Both the position numbers and the translations under genes were made by a program. A stretch of 64,000 bases of DNA from Pararhodospirillum oryzae (GTDB lineage: Bacteria > Pseudomonadota > Alphaproteobacteria > Rhodospirillales > Rhodospirillaceae): assembly GCF_007992075.1 (NCBI RefSeq), contig NZ_BJZO01000002.1, positions 1 to 64,000 of the forward strand, read 5' to 3'. Shown here piece after piece: positions 28,905-36,818 of this stretch (position 1 is its first letter; the number at the start of each line of letters is the position of its first letter). A model generated the notes under the pieces. That model did no database searches. It was not told the origin of the DNA and saw only the letters and a list, made by a program, of their open reading frames with translations.

Positions 28905-29566
28905 GACCGGCCTTTTCGTTGCGATGGCGTTCCGGGCGTTGGTGCACCCTTTCGAGGTTTAACGAAATTTCCTCGCGAACGCCAGGGGCCGGAGCGGCGG
29001 GGCGGCCCGTCGGTCGGGCAGGGAGGCAAGGTTTCCTCGCGCCAGCAGCCCGGTTCCAGCCCCTCCAGGGTCCACGGGCCGATCGACCAGCGGATCAGGC
29101 GCAAGGTCGGCAGGCCCACGGCGGCGGTCATGCGCCGCACCAGCCGGTTGCGCCCCTCGGCGACGCCGAGGCGGATCCAGGTGGTGGGGATGTGGCGCCG
29201 GAACCGCACCGGTGGGGTGCGCGGCCACAAGCCGGCGGGTTCGGGGATCACGCAGGCTTCCAATGCCCGGGCCGGTCCGTCGGCCAGGGTCACGCCCTCG
29301 CACAGCGCCTTGAGGGCGGCGGGTTCGGGCACGCCCTCGACCTGGGCCCAGTAGGTTTTGGGCATCTTGTGGCGGGGATGGCTGATGCGGTGCTGCCAGG
29401 CGCCCTCATCGGTGAGCAGCAAAAGGCCCTCGCTGTCGCGGTCCAGGCGCCCGCACACGTACACATCGGGAACCGGCACGAGGGACGCGAGGGTGGCCCG
29501 CTCCTCCTTGTCGGTGAACTGGCTGAGAACATCGAAGGGTTTGTTGAGCAAGATCAGGCGGGCCAT
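28901..29566 (-). CDS. rluE: RluE/RsuA-family 23S rRNA pseudouridine synthase
   Basis: This 221 aa protein is a pseudouridine synthase of the RsuA/RluB/RluE/RluF family without an S4 domain, the arrangement of RluE, which modifies a uridine in 23S rRNA. It starts ILLNKPFDVLSQFT; the catalytic aspartate is in GRLDRDSEGLLLLT, and KTYWAQVEG and EGRNRLVRRM are further family motifs. The C-terminal tail is basic. The start codon has only a weak ribosome binding site. The coupling to a membrane-anchored ParA gene is unusual. Confidence 0.93.
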   Translation of the reverse strand: MARLILLNKPFDVLSQFTDKEERATLASLVPVPDVYVCGRLDRDSEGLLLLTDEGAWQHRISHPRHKMPKTYWAQVEGVPEPAALKALCEGVTLADGPARALEACVIPEPAGLWPRTPPVRFRRHIPTTWIRLGVAEGRNRLVRRMTAAVGLPTLRLIRWSIGPWTLEGLEPGCWREETLPPCPTDGPPRRSGPWRSRGNFVKPRKGAPTPGTPSQRKGRS

Positions 29567-29602
29567 GGGATTTCGGTGCGCGAGGGAGAAGGAAGAACAA
29601 GG

Positions 29603-30886
29603 TCAGGCAACGCCGGGATCGGGGGGCGGGCCGTGCGGGCTTCCCGCGTGCCAGCGGGTCAGCAGATCGCGAACCCGGGCCAGCACGCTGGCCCAGTCGC
29701 CGGGCATCGGCTGGCGGATCAGGCGGGCGGAAGGATACCAGGGTGTTTCAACGCGTTCGCGGCGCCAACGCCAGTCGGGGGTGAAGGGCAGCAAGATCCA
29801 CACCGGCCGGTTCAAGGCCCCGGCGAGGTGGGCCACCGCCGTGTCCACGCTGATCAGCAAGTCAATTTCGTGAAGCAGGCCGGCGGTTTCGGCGAAATCG
29901 TCGAGGGTCTCCATCACCGGGCACAGGGCCAGGGGGGGCGGGGATCCGGAGTCGGGGAGCGGCGACAAGGCCACGAACGGCGCGACGCAGGCCAGGGGCG
30001 CCAGCGCGGCCAGGGGCAGCGAGCGGCGGTGATCGCGCGCGTGCCGGGGCCGCCCGGCCCAGGCCAGGGCCACCCGGGGGCGCGCCAGAGCCTCGACGCG
30101 TCCGGCCCAGCGGCGCGCGAGCGTGGGCGGCGGACGCAGATAGGGCACGGGGCCCGGAAGGTCCGTCTCCTTGAGCCCAAGGTGCAAGGGAAGGCGGGAG
30201 AGCACGGTAAAGCAATCAAAGGCATGGGCGGGGGGCGGACGGGTGAACACGGCGGTCAGGCCGGGAATTCGTCCCAGCAGGCGGGCGAGGGAGGGCGGGC
30301 AGCCCAGCAAGACGGGCCCGCCCGCCCGGGCGGCCAGGGGGGGCAGCAGGCGGCAAAACTGCACCATGTCGCCATAGCCCTGATCGGCGATCACCAGGAG
30401 CCGCCGGCCCGCCAGGGGGCGGCCGTCCCAGGCCCGTTCGGGGGGAGGAAGCGGCAGGGCCTTGTGGTTCTCCGGGCGGTTGCCCTGGTCGAGCGCGGCC
30501 CAGCCCCGGGCCCAGTCGCCGGCCGTCAGCAAGGTTTCGCCCAGGCCACTGAGGGCCGGGCTCCAGGCCGGCGCGAGGCGCAAGCAGCGTTCGAATCCGG
30601 CCCGCGCCTCGTCAAGCAGGCCCAGGTCGTGGGCGGCCCGGGCGTGCTGGTAGGCGAGGCCCAGGTGGGTGGGGCGCCGGGCACTGGCGGCGCGCAGGGT
30701 TTCAAGGGCGGCGTGGGGGAGATCGGCGGCGCGCAGGGCCGCCCCCAGGACCGCCAGTCCCTGCCCCTGGGCTTCCCCCTCGTGGACCAGGGCGCGCGAC
30801 ACCAGGGCAAGGGCGCGCCGGGCCTCGCGCCGGCGCAAGGCCGCGATCGCGGCATCCAGCAAGGGGGTGGGGCGGGGAGGAGTCAC
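29603..30886 (-). CDS. TPR protein with glycosyltransferase family 9-like domain
   Basis: This 427 aa protein begins with about 130 residues of TPR-like helices (PHAALETLRAASARRPTHLG, LDEARAGFERCLRLAP) and continues with a domain resembling glycosyltransferase family 9/heptosyltransferase folds. The latter is seen as LLVIADQGYGDMVQFCRLLP and, near the end, ISVDTAVAHLAGALNRPVWILLP, which is the donor-site motif of such enzymes. Similar TPR-GT9 proteins are often linked to surface or flagellar glycan genes. I chose the GTG at 30886, which overlaps the rlmJ stop (GTGA). A role in glycan transfer is inferred. Confidence 0.83.
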   Translation of the reverse strand: MTPPRPTPLLDAAIAALRRREARRALALVSRALVHEGEAQGQGLAVLGAALRAADLPHAALETLRAASARRPTHLGLAYQHARAAHDLGLLDEARAGFERCLRLAPAWSPALSGLGETLLTAGDWARGWAALDQGNRPENHKALPLPPPERAWDGRPLAGRRLLVIADQGYGDMVQFCRLLPPLAARAGGPVLLGCPPSLARLLGRIPGLTAVFTRPPPAHAFDCFTVLSRLPLHLGLKETDLPGPVPYLRPPPTLARRWAGRVEALARPRVALAWAGRPRHARDHRRSLPLAALAPLACVAPFVALSPLPDSGSPPPLALCPVMETLDDFAETAGLLHEIDLLISVDTAVAHLAGALNRPVWILLPFTPDWRWRRERVETPWYPSARLIRQPMPGDWASVLARVRDLLTRWHAGSPHGPPPDPGVA

Positions 30887-31758
30887 GCCGGCGCGTCCCC
30901 GCGCGGGGCGGCGGCGGCGGGAGCCAGGCTTTCCAGGCTCCACGATCCGGCGCCTCCCTCGCCCAGGGTTTCGGCCAGCCAGGGCAGCAAGGAGGGCAGG
31001 GCGGTGGCCAGGCCATGGGGCGGGTTGAGGATCATCAGGCCGGTGCCGGCCAGGCGCTCGCCGGCGGTGACCGGGCGCACGCGCAAGGTGGCGACCAGGG
31101 CGGGGCAGGGCAGCGTGGGGGCGAGATCGGCCAGGAACGCGGCCACGGCGGCTTCTTCCTTGAGGGGATACCAGACCAGATAGGTCCCGCTGGCCCAGCG
31201 CCGCAAGGCGCCCTTGAGGGCGCGGGCCATGGCCTGGAACTCGTCGCGCTGCTCGAACGGGGGATCGATCAGCACCAGACCACGCCGCTCCGGGGGAGGC
31301 AGCAGGGCCTTGAGCACGGCGTAGCCGTCGCGAGGCTCGATTCGGGTGCGGGGATGGCGGCCCAGCAGGGCGGCCAGGGCGCGCGCGTGCACGGGGTGCA
31401 GCTCGGCGACCACCAGGCGGTCCTGGGCGCGCATCAAGGTGCGGGCCAGCAGGGGGCTGCCCGGATAGGCGCGCAGGCCCGTGCCCGTTCCGCCCAGGGC
31501 GCGCACCGCCTTCAGGTAGGGGGCCAGGGACTCGGGGCACGGTCCCGGGTGGGCGAGAAGGCGGCCGATGCCGGCGGCGGCCTCCTGGGTACGCTGGGCC
31601 TGGGGGCCGGCCAGATCGAAGCGCCCTTGTCCCCCGTGGGTATCAAGAACCAGGAACGGCTTGTCTTTCTTGGCGAGGTGAACCAGGCACAGGCACAAGC
31701 ACGCATGCTTCAGGACATCGGCGAAGTTGCCCGCATGGAACGCATGGTCATAATTCAT
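30883..31758 (-). CDS. rlmJ: 23S rRNA (adenine(2030)-N6)-methyltransferase RlmJ
   Basis: RlmJ methylates A2030 of 23S rRNA using S-adenosylmethionine. The 291 aa protein begins MNYDHAFHAGNFADVLKH, the family N-terminus, which fixes the start at 31758. The SAM site VLDTHGGQGRFDL and the catalytic LVLIDPPFEQ (DPPF) are present. The stop overlaps the GTG of the TPR/GT9-like gene, so the two are translationally coupled. It is divergent from the sulfotransferase-like TPR gene. Confidence 0.95.
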   Translation of the reverse strand: MNYDHAFHAGNFADVLKHACLCLCLVHLAKKDKPFLVLDTHGGQGRFDLAGPQAQRTQEAAAGIGRLLAHPGPCPESLAPYLKAVRALGGTGTGLRAYPGSPLLARTLMRAQDRLVVAELHPVHARALAALLGRHPRTRIEPRDGYAVLKALLPPPERRGLVLIDPPFEQRDEFQAMARALKGALRRWASGTYLVWYPLKEEAAVAAFLADLAPTLPCPALVATLRVRPVTAGERLAGTGLMILNPPHGLATALPSLLPWLAETLGEGGAGSWSLESLAPAAAAPRGDAPA

Positions 31759-31865
31759 GGAAAAATCCGGATGTGAAACGGTTTGGGGCGTCGGGCGACT
31801 TGGCGCGGCGAACCCACACCGGTAGCATCGCTGATGGAACAATCGCGGGCAAGGCAGGTGGGGGC

Positions 31866-33179
31866 ATGAAAAGCGAGGCACCGAACGCGGCGCGGGCGGG
31901 GGCGGCCCCGGTCCTGGACGTCGCCGATCTGCTGGCCGCCGGCGAGGATCTGGACGGACCCGCCCCTGGCGGCGCGCCCGCTTCCGGCATCCCCGTGGCG
32001 CCCACGCCCCCCGCGCGGCCGCCGGGGCTGGATCATATCGCCCTGGCATTGCGGGCCGAGCGGGTGCGCGCCTCGCAATCGCCGGTGTTTTTCGCCCAGC
32101 GCCAGGGACATGGCGATCCCTCGCGCCTGCCCCTGTTCCTGGTGGGCATGGCCTCGCCCACGGCGAAAAGGGTGCGCGCCATTCTGGCGGCCCATTCCCG
32201 GGTGCAGGCGGTGCGCCCGCTGGCCCTGATTCCCGCCTTCATCGATACCCTGGAAGCCTGGGACCGCCATTGCGGCCGGGGCGGCACCTTTCCCGAAAGC
32301 CTGGAGTCCCTGAGCGCCGACGATTCGCTGAAGGCCGCCGCCTGGTGGCTCCCCCGCTTGCAACGGGAAGCGCCGGGGTTCGATCACGTGCTGGATGGTC
32401 TGGCGCTTGATGCCACCTTGGTGGGCATGGTCCATGTGATCTTTCCGCGCGCGCCCCTGATCGTTTGCGTGGACGACAGCGTCGAGGCCTCGGCGTCGCC
32501 CGAGACCCGCCGTCTGCTGGCCACCCAGGCCGCCATGCTGGATCACTGGCGCCAGGTGCTGCCCGGGCGCCTGCACGAACTGAGACGCGAGACACTGCTG
32601 GCCCAACCGGTTGAAACCGTGCGCGCCTTGCTGGCCTTCCTGGATGTGCCGGTGGAGGAGCGGGTGTTGAACGCCATCACCGCGCCCGCCGACGGCGAAC
32701 GGCCCAAAACCCCGGGCGCGGCGGTGGGGGCGGCCGTGGCCCACATCCGGGCCGGTCGCCTCGCCCAGGCCGACCAGGCATTGCGCGACCTGTTGCGCCG
32801 GGTGCCGGGGCATCCGGCGGCCGTTCACCTGCTGGGCGTGGTCCGCTTCCGGCAGGGCGATCCGGCCTCGGCCGTGCGCCTGATGCGCCAGTCGCTGGAT
32901 CTGGTGGGGACTCCGGTGCGCGAGTGGCTGCACAACCTCGCGGTGGCGCGTCGCGCCCTGGAAGGGACTGCCGCGCCTGGAAAGGCCGTGTCCGGAAAGG
33001 AGGGCGCACCCGCGCCCAAGGGCCCGCGCGCCGCGCCGGCGGTTCCGGCTGCCGTCGCGGGGAGCGCCCCGGCGCGGCCTCCCGTCGCGGGTCCGGGAGC
33101 CGGAGCGGGGCGGGGGACGGCCCAGCCCCCAAAGAATGGCACCCCTGCTTCCGGCGGCGAGGAAGGCGAAACCCTGTAG
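31866..33179 (+). CDS. TPR protein with a decayed sulfotransferase-like domain
   Basis: This encodes 437 aa. Residues about 60-270 resemble a TPR-linked sulfotransferase domain: LPLFLVGMASPTAKRVRAIL occupies the place of the PAPS-binding P-loop (normally with PRSGTT), and HWRQVLPGRLHELRRETLLAQP, then VRALLAFLDVPVEE match the family's 3'-phosphate-binding to C-terminal region. The P-loop residues are lost, so enzymatic activity is doubtful. A TPR pair follows (about 295-360), then an alanine/proline-rich disordered tail. The start at 31866 is preferred over 31773 on position of a GGTGGGGG element. It is divergent from rlmJ and the TPR/GT9 gene. Confidence 0.68.
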   Translation: MKSEAPNAARAGAAPVLDVADLLAAGEDLDGPAPGGAPASGIPVAPTPPARPPGLDHIALALRAERVRASQSPVFFAQRQGHGDPSRLPLFLVGMASPTAKRVRAILAAHSRVQAVRPLALIPAFIDTLEAWDRHCGRGGTFPESLESLSADDSLKAAAWWLPRLQREAPGFDHVLDGLALDATLVGMVHVIFPRAPLIVCVDDSVEASASPETRRLLATQAAMLDHWRQVLPGRLHELRRETLLAQPVETVRALLAFLDVPVEERVLNAITAPADGERPKTPGAAVGAAVAHIRAGRLAQADQALRDLLRRVPGHPAAVHLLGVVRFRQGDPASAVRLMRQSLDLVGTPVREWLHNLAVARRALEGTAAPGKAVSGKEGAPAPKGPRAAPAVPAAVAGSAPARPPVAGPGAGAGRGTAQPPKNGTPASGGEEGETL

Positions 33180-33493
33180 CGCGGGGGGGCGGAGGCGGCC
33201 GATCAAGGACCGGGACCGGACGGTTGATGGCGCCCATGCTGCGCCCGGTCCGGGCCCTGGAGCAACCTGGCCTCAAAGGGAAACAAGCCCCTCTTCCCAT
33301 GCCAGAACAGCGAGTACCCCCGTATATTCTGCTCAAACAATGGGCAATTCTGCGTTTGCTTTTGAATTAAGCAACCTGGCGTCAATAGTCAAATTTTAGG
33401 CGCTTACTATCATGTCCGTGGTGCCTCTCCCCGGCAGGATGGCCGCAACCCGATCGGGTGCGGCCCGTTCTTCAAGCGGCATGAGGTGTCATC
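33180..33493. other. AT-richer promoter region of the PuuB-like operon
   Basis: These 314 bp contain an AT-rich stretch at about 33325-33410 that stands out against the GC-rich surroundings and probably holds the promoter of the oxidase-cupin pair. An inverted repeat (GCCGCAACCCGATC / GATCGGGTGCGGC type) lies near 33440-33465. I see no gene. Confidence 0.45.
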
Positions 33494-34804
33494 ATGAACA
33501 TGGTCATGAACAAACTGGATGCGCTGAACTATTACACAGCAACACGCAAGATAGACCTGAGCTTTCCCAGGCTTGAGTCCGATATTGATGCCGATGTCGT
33601 GGTCATCGGTGGCGGATTTTCCGGGATCAATACCGCCCTGGAGCTGGCGGAAAAAGGTATCACTAACATCGTCGTCCTGGAGGGGCGTTATCTCGGCTAT
33701 GGCGGGACCGGTCGCAACGGTGGCCAGGTGATGGCGGGCATCGGCCACGACATCGAGCTGGTGCGCAAGCATGTCGGGCCCGAGGGAATGGCGGCCTTGT
33801 TCGAGATCGCCAATCTCGGCGCCGGGATCATCAAGGGACGGATCGAAAAGTACGGCATTGATGCCGATTTCTGCCATGGCTACGGCTACATGGGGTTCAA
33901 CGCCCGCCAGGAGCGCACCTTGCGTGAATGGGAAAAGGAGTTTCGCGCCATCTCCCCCGACGCCGACATCCGGATGCTGACCGGGGCCGAGGTGGGAACG
34001 ATCATCGGCAGTGAGGCCTACAGTTGCGGCCTGCTGCACATGGGGGGCGGACACGTCCACTCCCTCAATTTGTTGCTGGGCGAGGCGCGGGCGCTGGTCG
34101 GCCATGGTGGGCGAATTTTCGAAAACAGCCCGGTGATCAAGGTTGACTACGCCGATCGGATCACCGTCCGCACCGCGCGCGGCAGTGTTCGCGCGACGAA
34201 GCTGTTGTGGGCCTGCAACGGCTTTCTCAACGACCTTGAACCCGAGATCTCGCCGCGCACCCTCAATACCTATGCCTTTCAGGTCGCCACGGAGCCACTG
34301 CCGGAGGACTTGATCCGGCGGATCAGCCCGATCCGGGGCGCATACAGCGACATCCGTCCGGTGATCGACTATTTCCGCGTGACCAACGAAAACCGGCTGC
34401 TGTTCGGCACCGCCACCCGGGTTCTGGAGTATGTCCCCAGCGACCTCGCGGCCTGGAACCGGGCCTACATGTTGAAAATCTTCCCGTATCTCGCGGACGT
34501 GAGGATTGATCTGGCCTGGGGAGGGCCGCTGTGCTGCGGCGCCAATCTGTTCCCCCAGGTCGGCACCCTGTCCGGCCGTCCCAACGCCTTTTACGTCCAG
34601 GGCTATGCCGGGTTCGGCGTCACCCCGAGTCACATCGTGTGCAAGGTGCTGGCCGAGGGCATGAGCGAGGGCTCGGCCCGGTACGATCTGATGGCCTCCA
34701 TCCCGCACGCGCGGATTTTCGCCAAGGATCAGTTGCGCCCGGCCCTGATGACCGCCGGCAAGGCCTGGCATCAACTGTCCGGGTATTTCACCGGCCGGCG
34801 CTGA
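33494..34804 (+). CDS. PuuB-like gamma-glutamylputrescine oxidase (FAD-dependent)
   Basis: This 436 aa protein is a DAO-type FAD-dependent amine oxidase closest in features to PuuB, which oxidises gamma-glutamylputrescine to the aldehyde, ammonia and hydrogen peroxide. The N-terminus LNYYTATRK and the FAD Rossmann motif VVVIGGGFSGINTALELA are followed by LGYGGTGRNGGQVMAGIG, a family hallmark. The C-terminal PNAFYVQGYAGFGVTPSH closes the FAD site. It is followed after 34 bp by a cupin gene. The cluster with an AraC regulator and an APC permease fits uptake and breakdown of a polyamine or related amine; the exact substrate is inferred. Codon use is slightly less GC-skewed than in neighbours. 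Confidence 0.88.
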   Translation: MNMVMNKLDALNYYTATRKIDLSFPRLESDIDADVVVIGGGFSGINTALELAEKGITNIVVLEGRYLGYGGTGRNGGQVMAGIGHDIELVRKHVGPEGMAALFEIANLGAGIIKGRIEKYGIDADFCHGYGYMGFNARQERTLREWEKEFRAISPDADIRMLTGAEVGTIIGSEAYSCGLLHMGGGHVHSLNLLLGEARALVGHGGRIFENSPVIKVDYADRITVRTARGSVRATKLLWACNGFLNDLEPEISPRTLNTYAFQVATEPLPEDLIRRISPIRGAYSDIRPVIDYFRVTNENRLLFGTATRVLEYVPSDLAAWNRAYMLKIFPYLADVRIDLAWGGPLCCGANLFPQVGTLSGRPNAFYVQGYAGFGVTPSHIVCKVLAEGMSEGSARYDLMASIPHARIFAKDQLRPALMTAGKAWHQLSGYFTGRR

Positions 34805-34838
34805 CCGGCCTGATTTCACACCACCAGGAGAGAATGAG

Positions 34839-35198
34839 ATGTTCGCGATCACGCAAGGGTTCTGCCCGTCTCCCCTCGAAGATTGGGGATCCGTCGCCGC
34901 GCTGGGTTCGGAAATTCTCGATGGCGACTGCCTGGCTTCGGGCCTGATGGTGCACGGCACCCCCGACGCTCCGGTCAGTTGCGGGTTTTTTGCCTGCACG
35001 CGCGGCAGTTTCCGGATGGTTTATCCGTTCAACGAGCACGCCACCGTGGTCGAGGGCGAGGTCACCTTGACCAACGAGGCCACCGGAGAAACCCGGACCT
35101 ACGGCGTTGGCGACAGTTGGTTCATTGCCAAGGGGACCCCGATTCTATGGCGGATCGACGTCGGGCGTTTCGCCAAGAACTACATGGCGGCCGTCTAG
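34839..35198 (+). CDS. Cupin-domain protein of the amine catabolism cluster
   Basis: This encodes a 119 aa single-domain cupin (cupin_3-like): GTPDAPVSCGFFACTRGSF, then YPFNEHATVVEGEVTLTNE, then YGVGDSWFIAKGTP give the double-stranded beta-helix pattern. The usual metal-binding HxH-E motif is replaced by NEHATVVEGE, so metal binding is possible but not certain. Small cupins of this type often accompany gamma-glutamylputrescine-type oxidases and may handle an intermediate or act as an accessory factor. It probably shares a transcript with the oxidase. Its TAG stop is followed immediately by dispersed repeat A. Confidence 0.85.
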   Translation: MFAITQGFCPSPLEDWGSVAALGSEILDGDCLASGLMVHGTPDAPVSCGFFACTRGSFRMVYPFNEHATVVEGEVTLTNEATGETRTYGVGDSWFIAKGTPILWRIDVGRFAKNYMAAV

Positions 35199-35199
35199 G

Positions 35200-35302
35200 G
35201 TGCATTTCGATCAAACTAGATCAATGAATGCGCTCTAACTTATTGAACTATCGCATTTTCGGACCGCCGAAACGGTGCCATTCCGGCTGAAAATGCTCTG
35301 GA
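35200..35302 (+). repeat. Dispersed repeat A, copy 1
   Basis: These 103 bp align without gaps to 59826-59928, with about 15 differences. The copy starts two bases after the cupin stop codon. In copy 2 the first 40 bases form an inverted repeat (GAGCGCATTC / GAATGCGCTC); here the left arm is degenerate. A second conserved block, CGAACCGCCGAAACGGTGCC-like, is also shared. Confidence 0.8.
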
Positions 35303-35365
35303 GTTTGCCAGGGAAAAGGGGGGCGGCTTTTCGGATAAGTCGAGCGTAAAAACAAATGGTTGGGG
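35301..35365 (+). repeat. Degenerate repeat B copy joined to repeat A
   Basis: The sequence starting GAGTTTGCCAGGGAAAAGG, followed by CGGCTTTTC and later AAACAAATGG, matches the core of repeat B (see 38428-38528) but has decayed in the second half. It abuts repeat A directly. Confidence 0.55.
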
Positions 35366-35476
35366 CATCGTGCCTGGATCCGGTTCAGCGCGCGATACCC
35401 CAAGCCGTCCCCGGCGGGTCCCTGGTCGAGAGGGCGGGTCTCGTGCGCTCGCCGGGCCGCCCCTCCCTTTTTCATG

Positions 35477-36577
35477 TCAAGCAGAAGGCGACGGTCTGGA
35501 GGCCTCGGTCTCCAGGCGGCGGGCGGGGAGGGCCGCCGATCCCGCCTCGTCCCCGGGGCGTGTCTTGCCCCGGCGCAGATCGCGCGGAGAGACGCCGAAC
35601 CAGCGCCGGCAGGCGCGGGTGAAGCAGGCGGGATCCGCGTAGCCCAGCATCAGGGCCACCTCGGTGATCGGGGTGGAGGTGTGGCGGAGATAGCGTTCGG
35701 CCAGGGTGCGGCGCTCGCCGTCCTTGATGGCCCGGAAGCCGGCGTTTTCGCGTTGCAGGGCTCGCTGCATCGAGCGGGCCGACAAGCCGGCGGCCTTGGC
35801 CGCTTCGCCGACCCTGACGATTCCCTCGGTGCTGGGCAGGTGGTTGCGGACGATGGCGCGGACCTGATCGCTCAGCGAGCGGCGGTTGCTGTGATGGCGC
35901 CGCATCAAGCTGACGTGGTGGAGGAAGAACGAAGCCATCCGCTCGTCGGTCTGCGGGTTGCGCAGGCCGAGATCCTGGCGGCGCAGCAGCAGGACATTCA
36001 TCGGCTGGTCGAAATAGAGCGGGGCGCCGAACATCGCGGTGTGGGCCTGGGTGGCGGCGGGGGTGGGGTGCTCGAAATGCACTTCCTCCGGCACCCAGGC
36101 CGGGCCGGCGATGGCGCGGATCAGCTGGCAGGTGACTGCCATGGTGTACTCCGCCTCCTGGCGCCGGTTGCGGACCCGCTCGTCCTCGATTCGATAGCGG
36201 AACACCGCGGCCTCGCCCGCCGGCACCAGTTCGCAGGTGGTCCGCTCCTGAAGCACCCCGACATGCAAGGCCAGCCCGTGCAGGGCGCGGCCGAGATCGG
36301 GCGAGCTGGCAAACAACAATCCGACCGGGCCGAGATTGAACGGGCTGGCCCCGCGAGCCAGGCTCAGCCCGAAATCCGGGGCTTCCGCCACCTCTGCCGC
36401 TTCTTCCAGGAGCTCGACGTACTTGCGTAGCGGCACCTCGCCATAGGGGTTCATCAGCCATTCCGGCGGGATGTCGTGGCGCCGCAACAGCGGCGACGGG
36501 TCGATCTGGCGCGCCTTCAGTCCGTCGATGACATGGTGCATCAGGGAGGAAAGTACCATCGGTTCGGCCGTGGCCAT
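35477..36577 (-). CDS. AraC-family transcriptional regulator (OruR/ArgR-like)
   Basis: This 366 aa regulator has an N-terminal arabinose-binding-like sensor domain (Arabinose_bd type; LLRRHDIPPEWL, FGLSLARGASPFNLGPVG) and a C-terminal AraC DNA-binding domain with two HTHs (AAGLSARSMQRALQREN and PITEVALMLGYADPACFTRACRRWFGVSP in parts). The start at 36577 is chosen because GGAG lies seven bases upstream; upstream ATGs at 36604 and 36685 lack one. It is divergent from the APC permease and convergent with the cupin gene, so it probably controls the amine uptake and oxidation genes in response to substrate. Confidence 0.9.
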   Translation of the reverse strand: MATAEPMVLSSLMHHVIDGLKARQIDPSPLLRRHDIPPEWLMNPYGEVPLRKYVELLEEAAEVAEAPDFGLSLARGASPFNLGPVGLLFASSPDLGRALHGLALHVGVLQERTTCELVPAGEAAVFRYRIEDERVRNRRQEAEYTMAVTCQLIRAIAGPAWVPEEVHFEHPTPAATQAHTAMFGAPLYFDQPMNVLLLRRQDLGLRNPQTDERMASFFLHHVSLMRRHHSNRRSLSDQVRAIVRNHLPSTEGIVRVGEAAKAAGLSARSMQRALQRENAGFRAIKDGERRTLAERYLRHTSTPITEVALMLGYADPACFTRACRRWFGVSPRDLRRGKTRPGDEAGSAALPARRLETEASRPSPSA

Positions 36578-36818
36578 GGTCGTCTCCGCCTCGGCGCCGG
36601 ACATCAAGTCTATGGCGCCATAAGTCAAGTTCCTGACGTCATCCTCCCATAGGGTCGGGCTTGTGTGAAGAAAAAATAAGCACATTTGCGTCGTGCCTAA
36701 TTAGTGTGCATACCCTGCCGGGGGGGCTGGCTCCCGCCGTGCCGTCCGAAAGCACGGACCCGATGCAGGTGCCATTCCGGCCCGCGAGCCGGTCCGACGT
36801 TTGCAAGGTTGACGTGAC

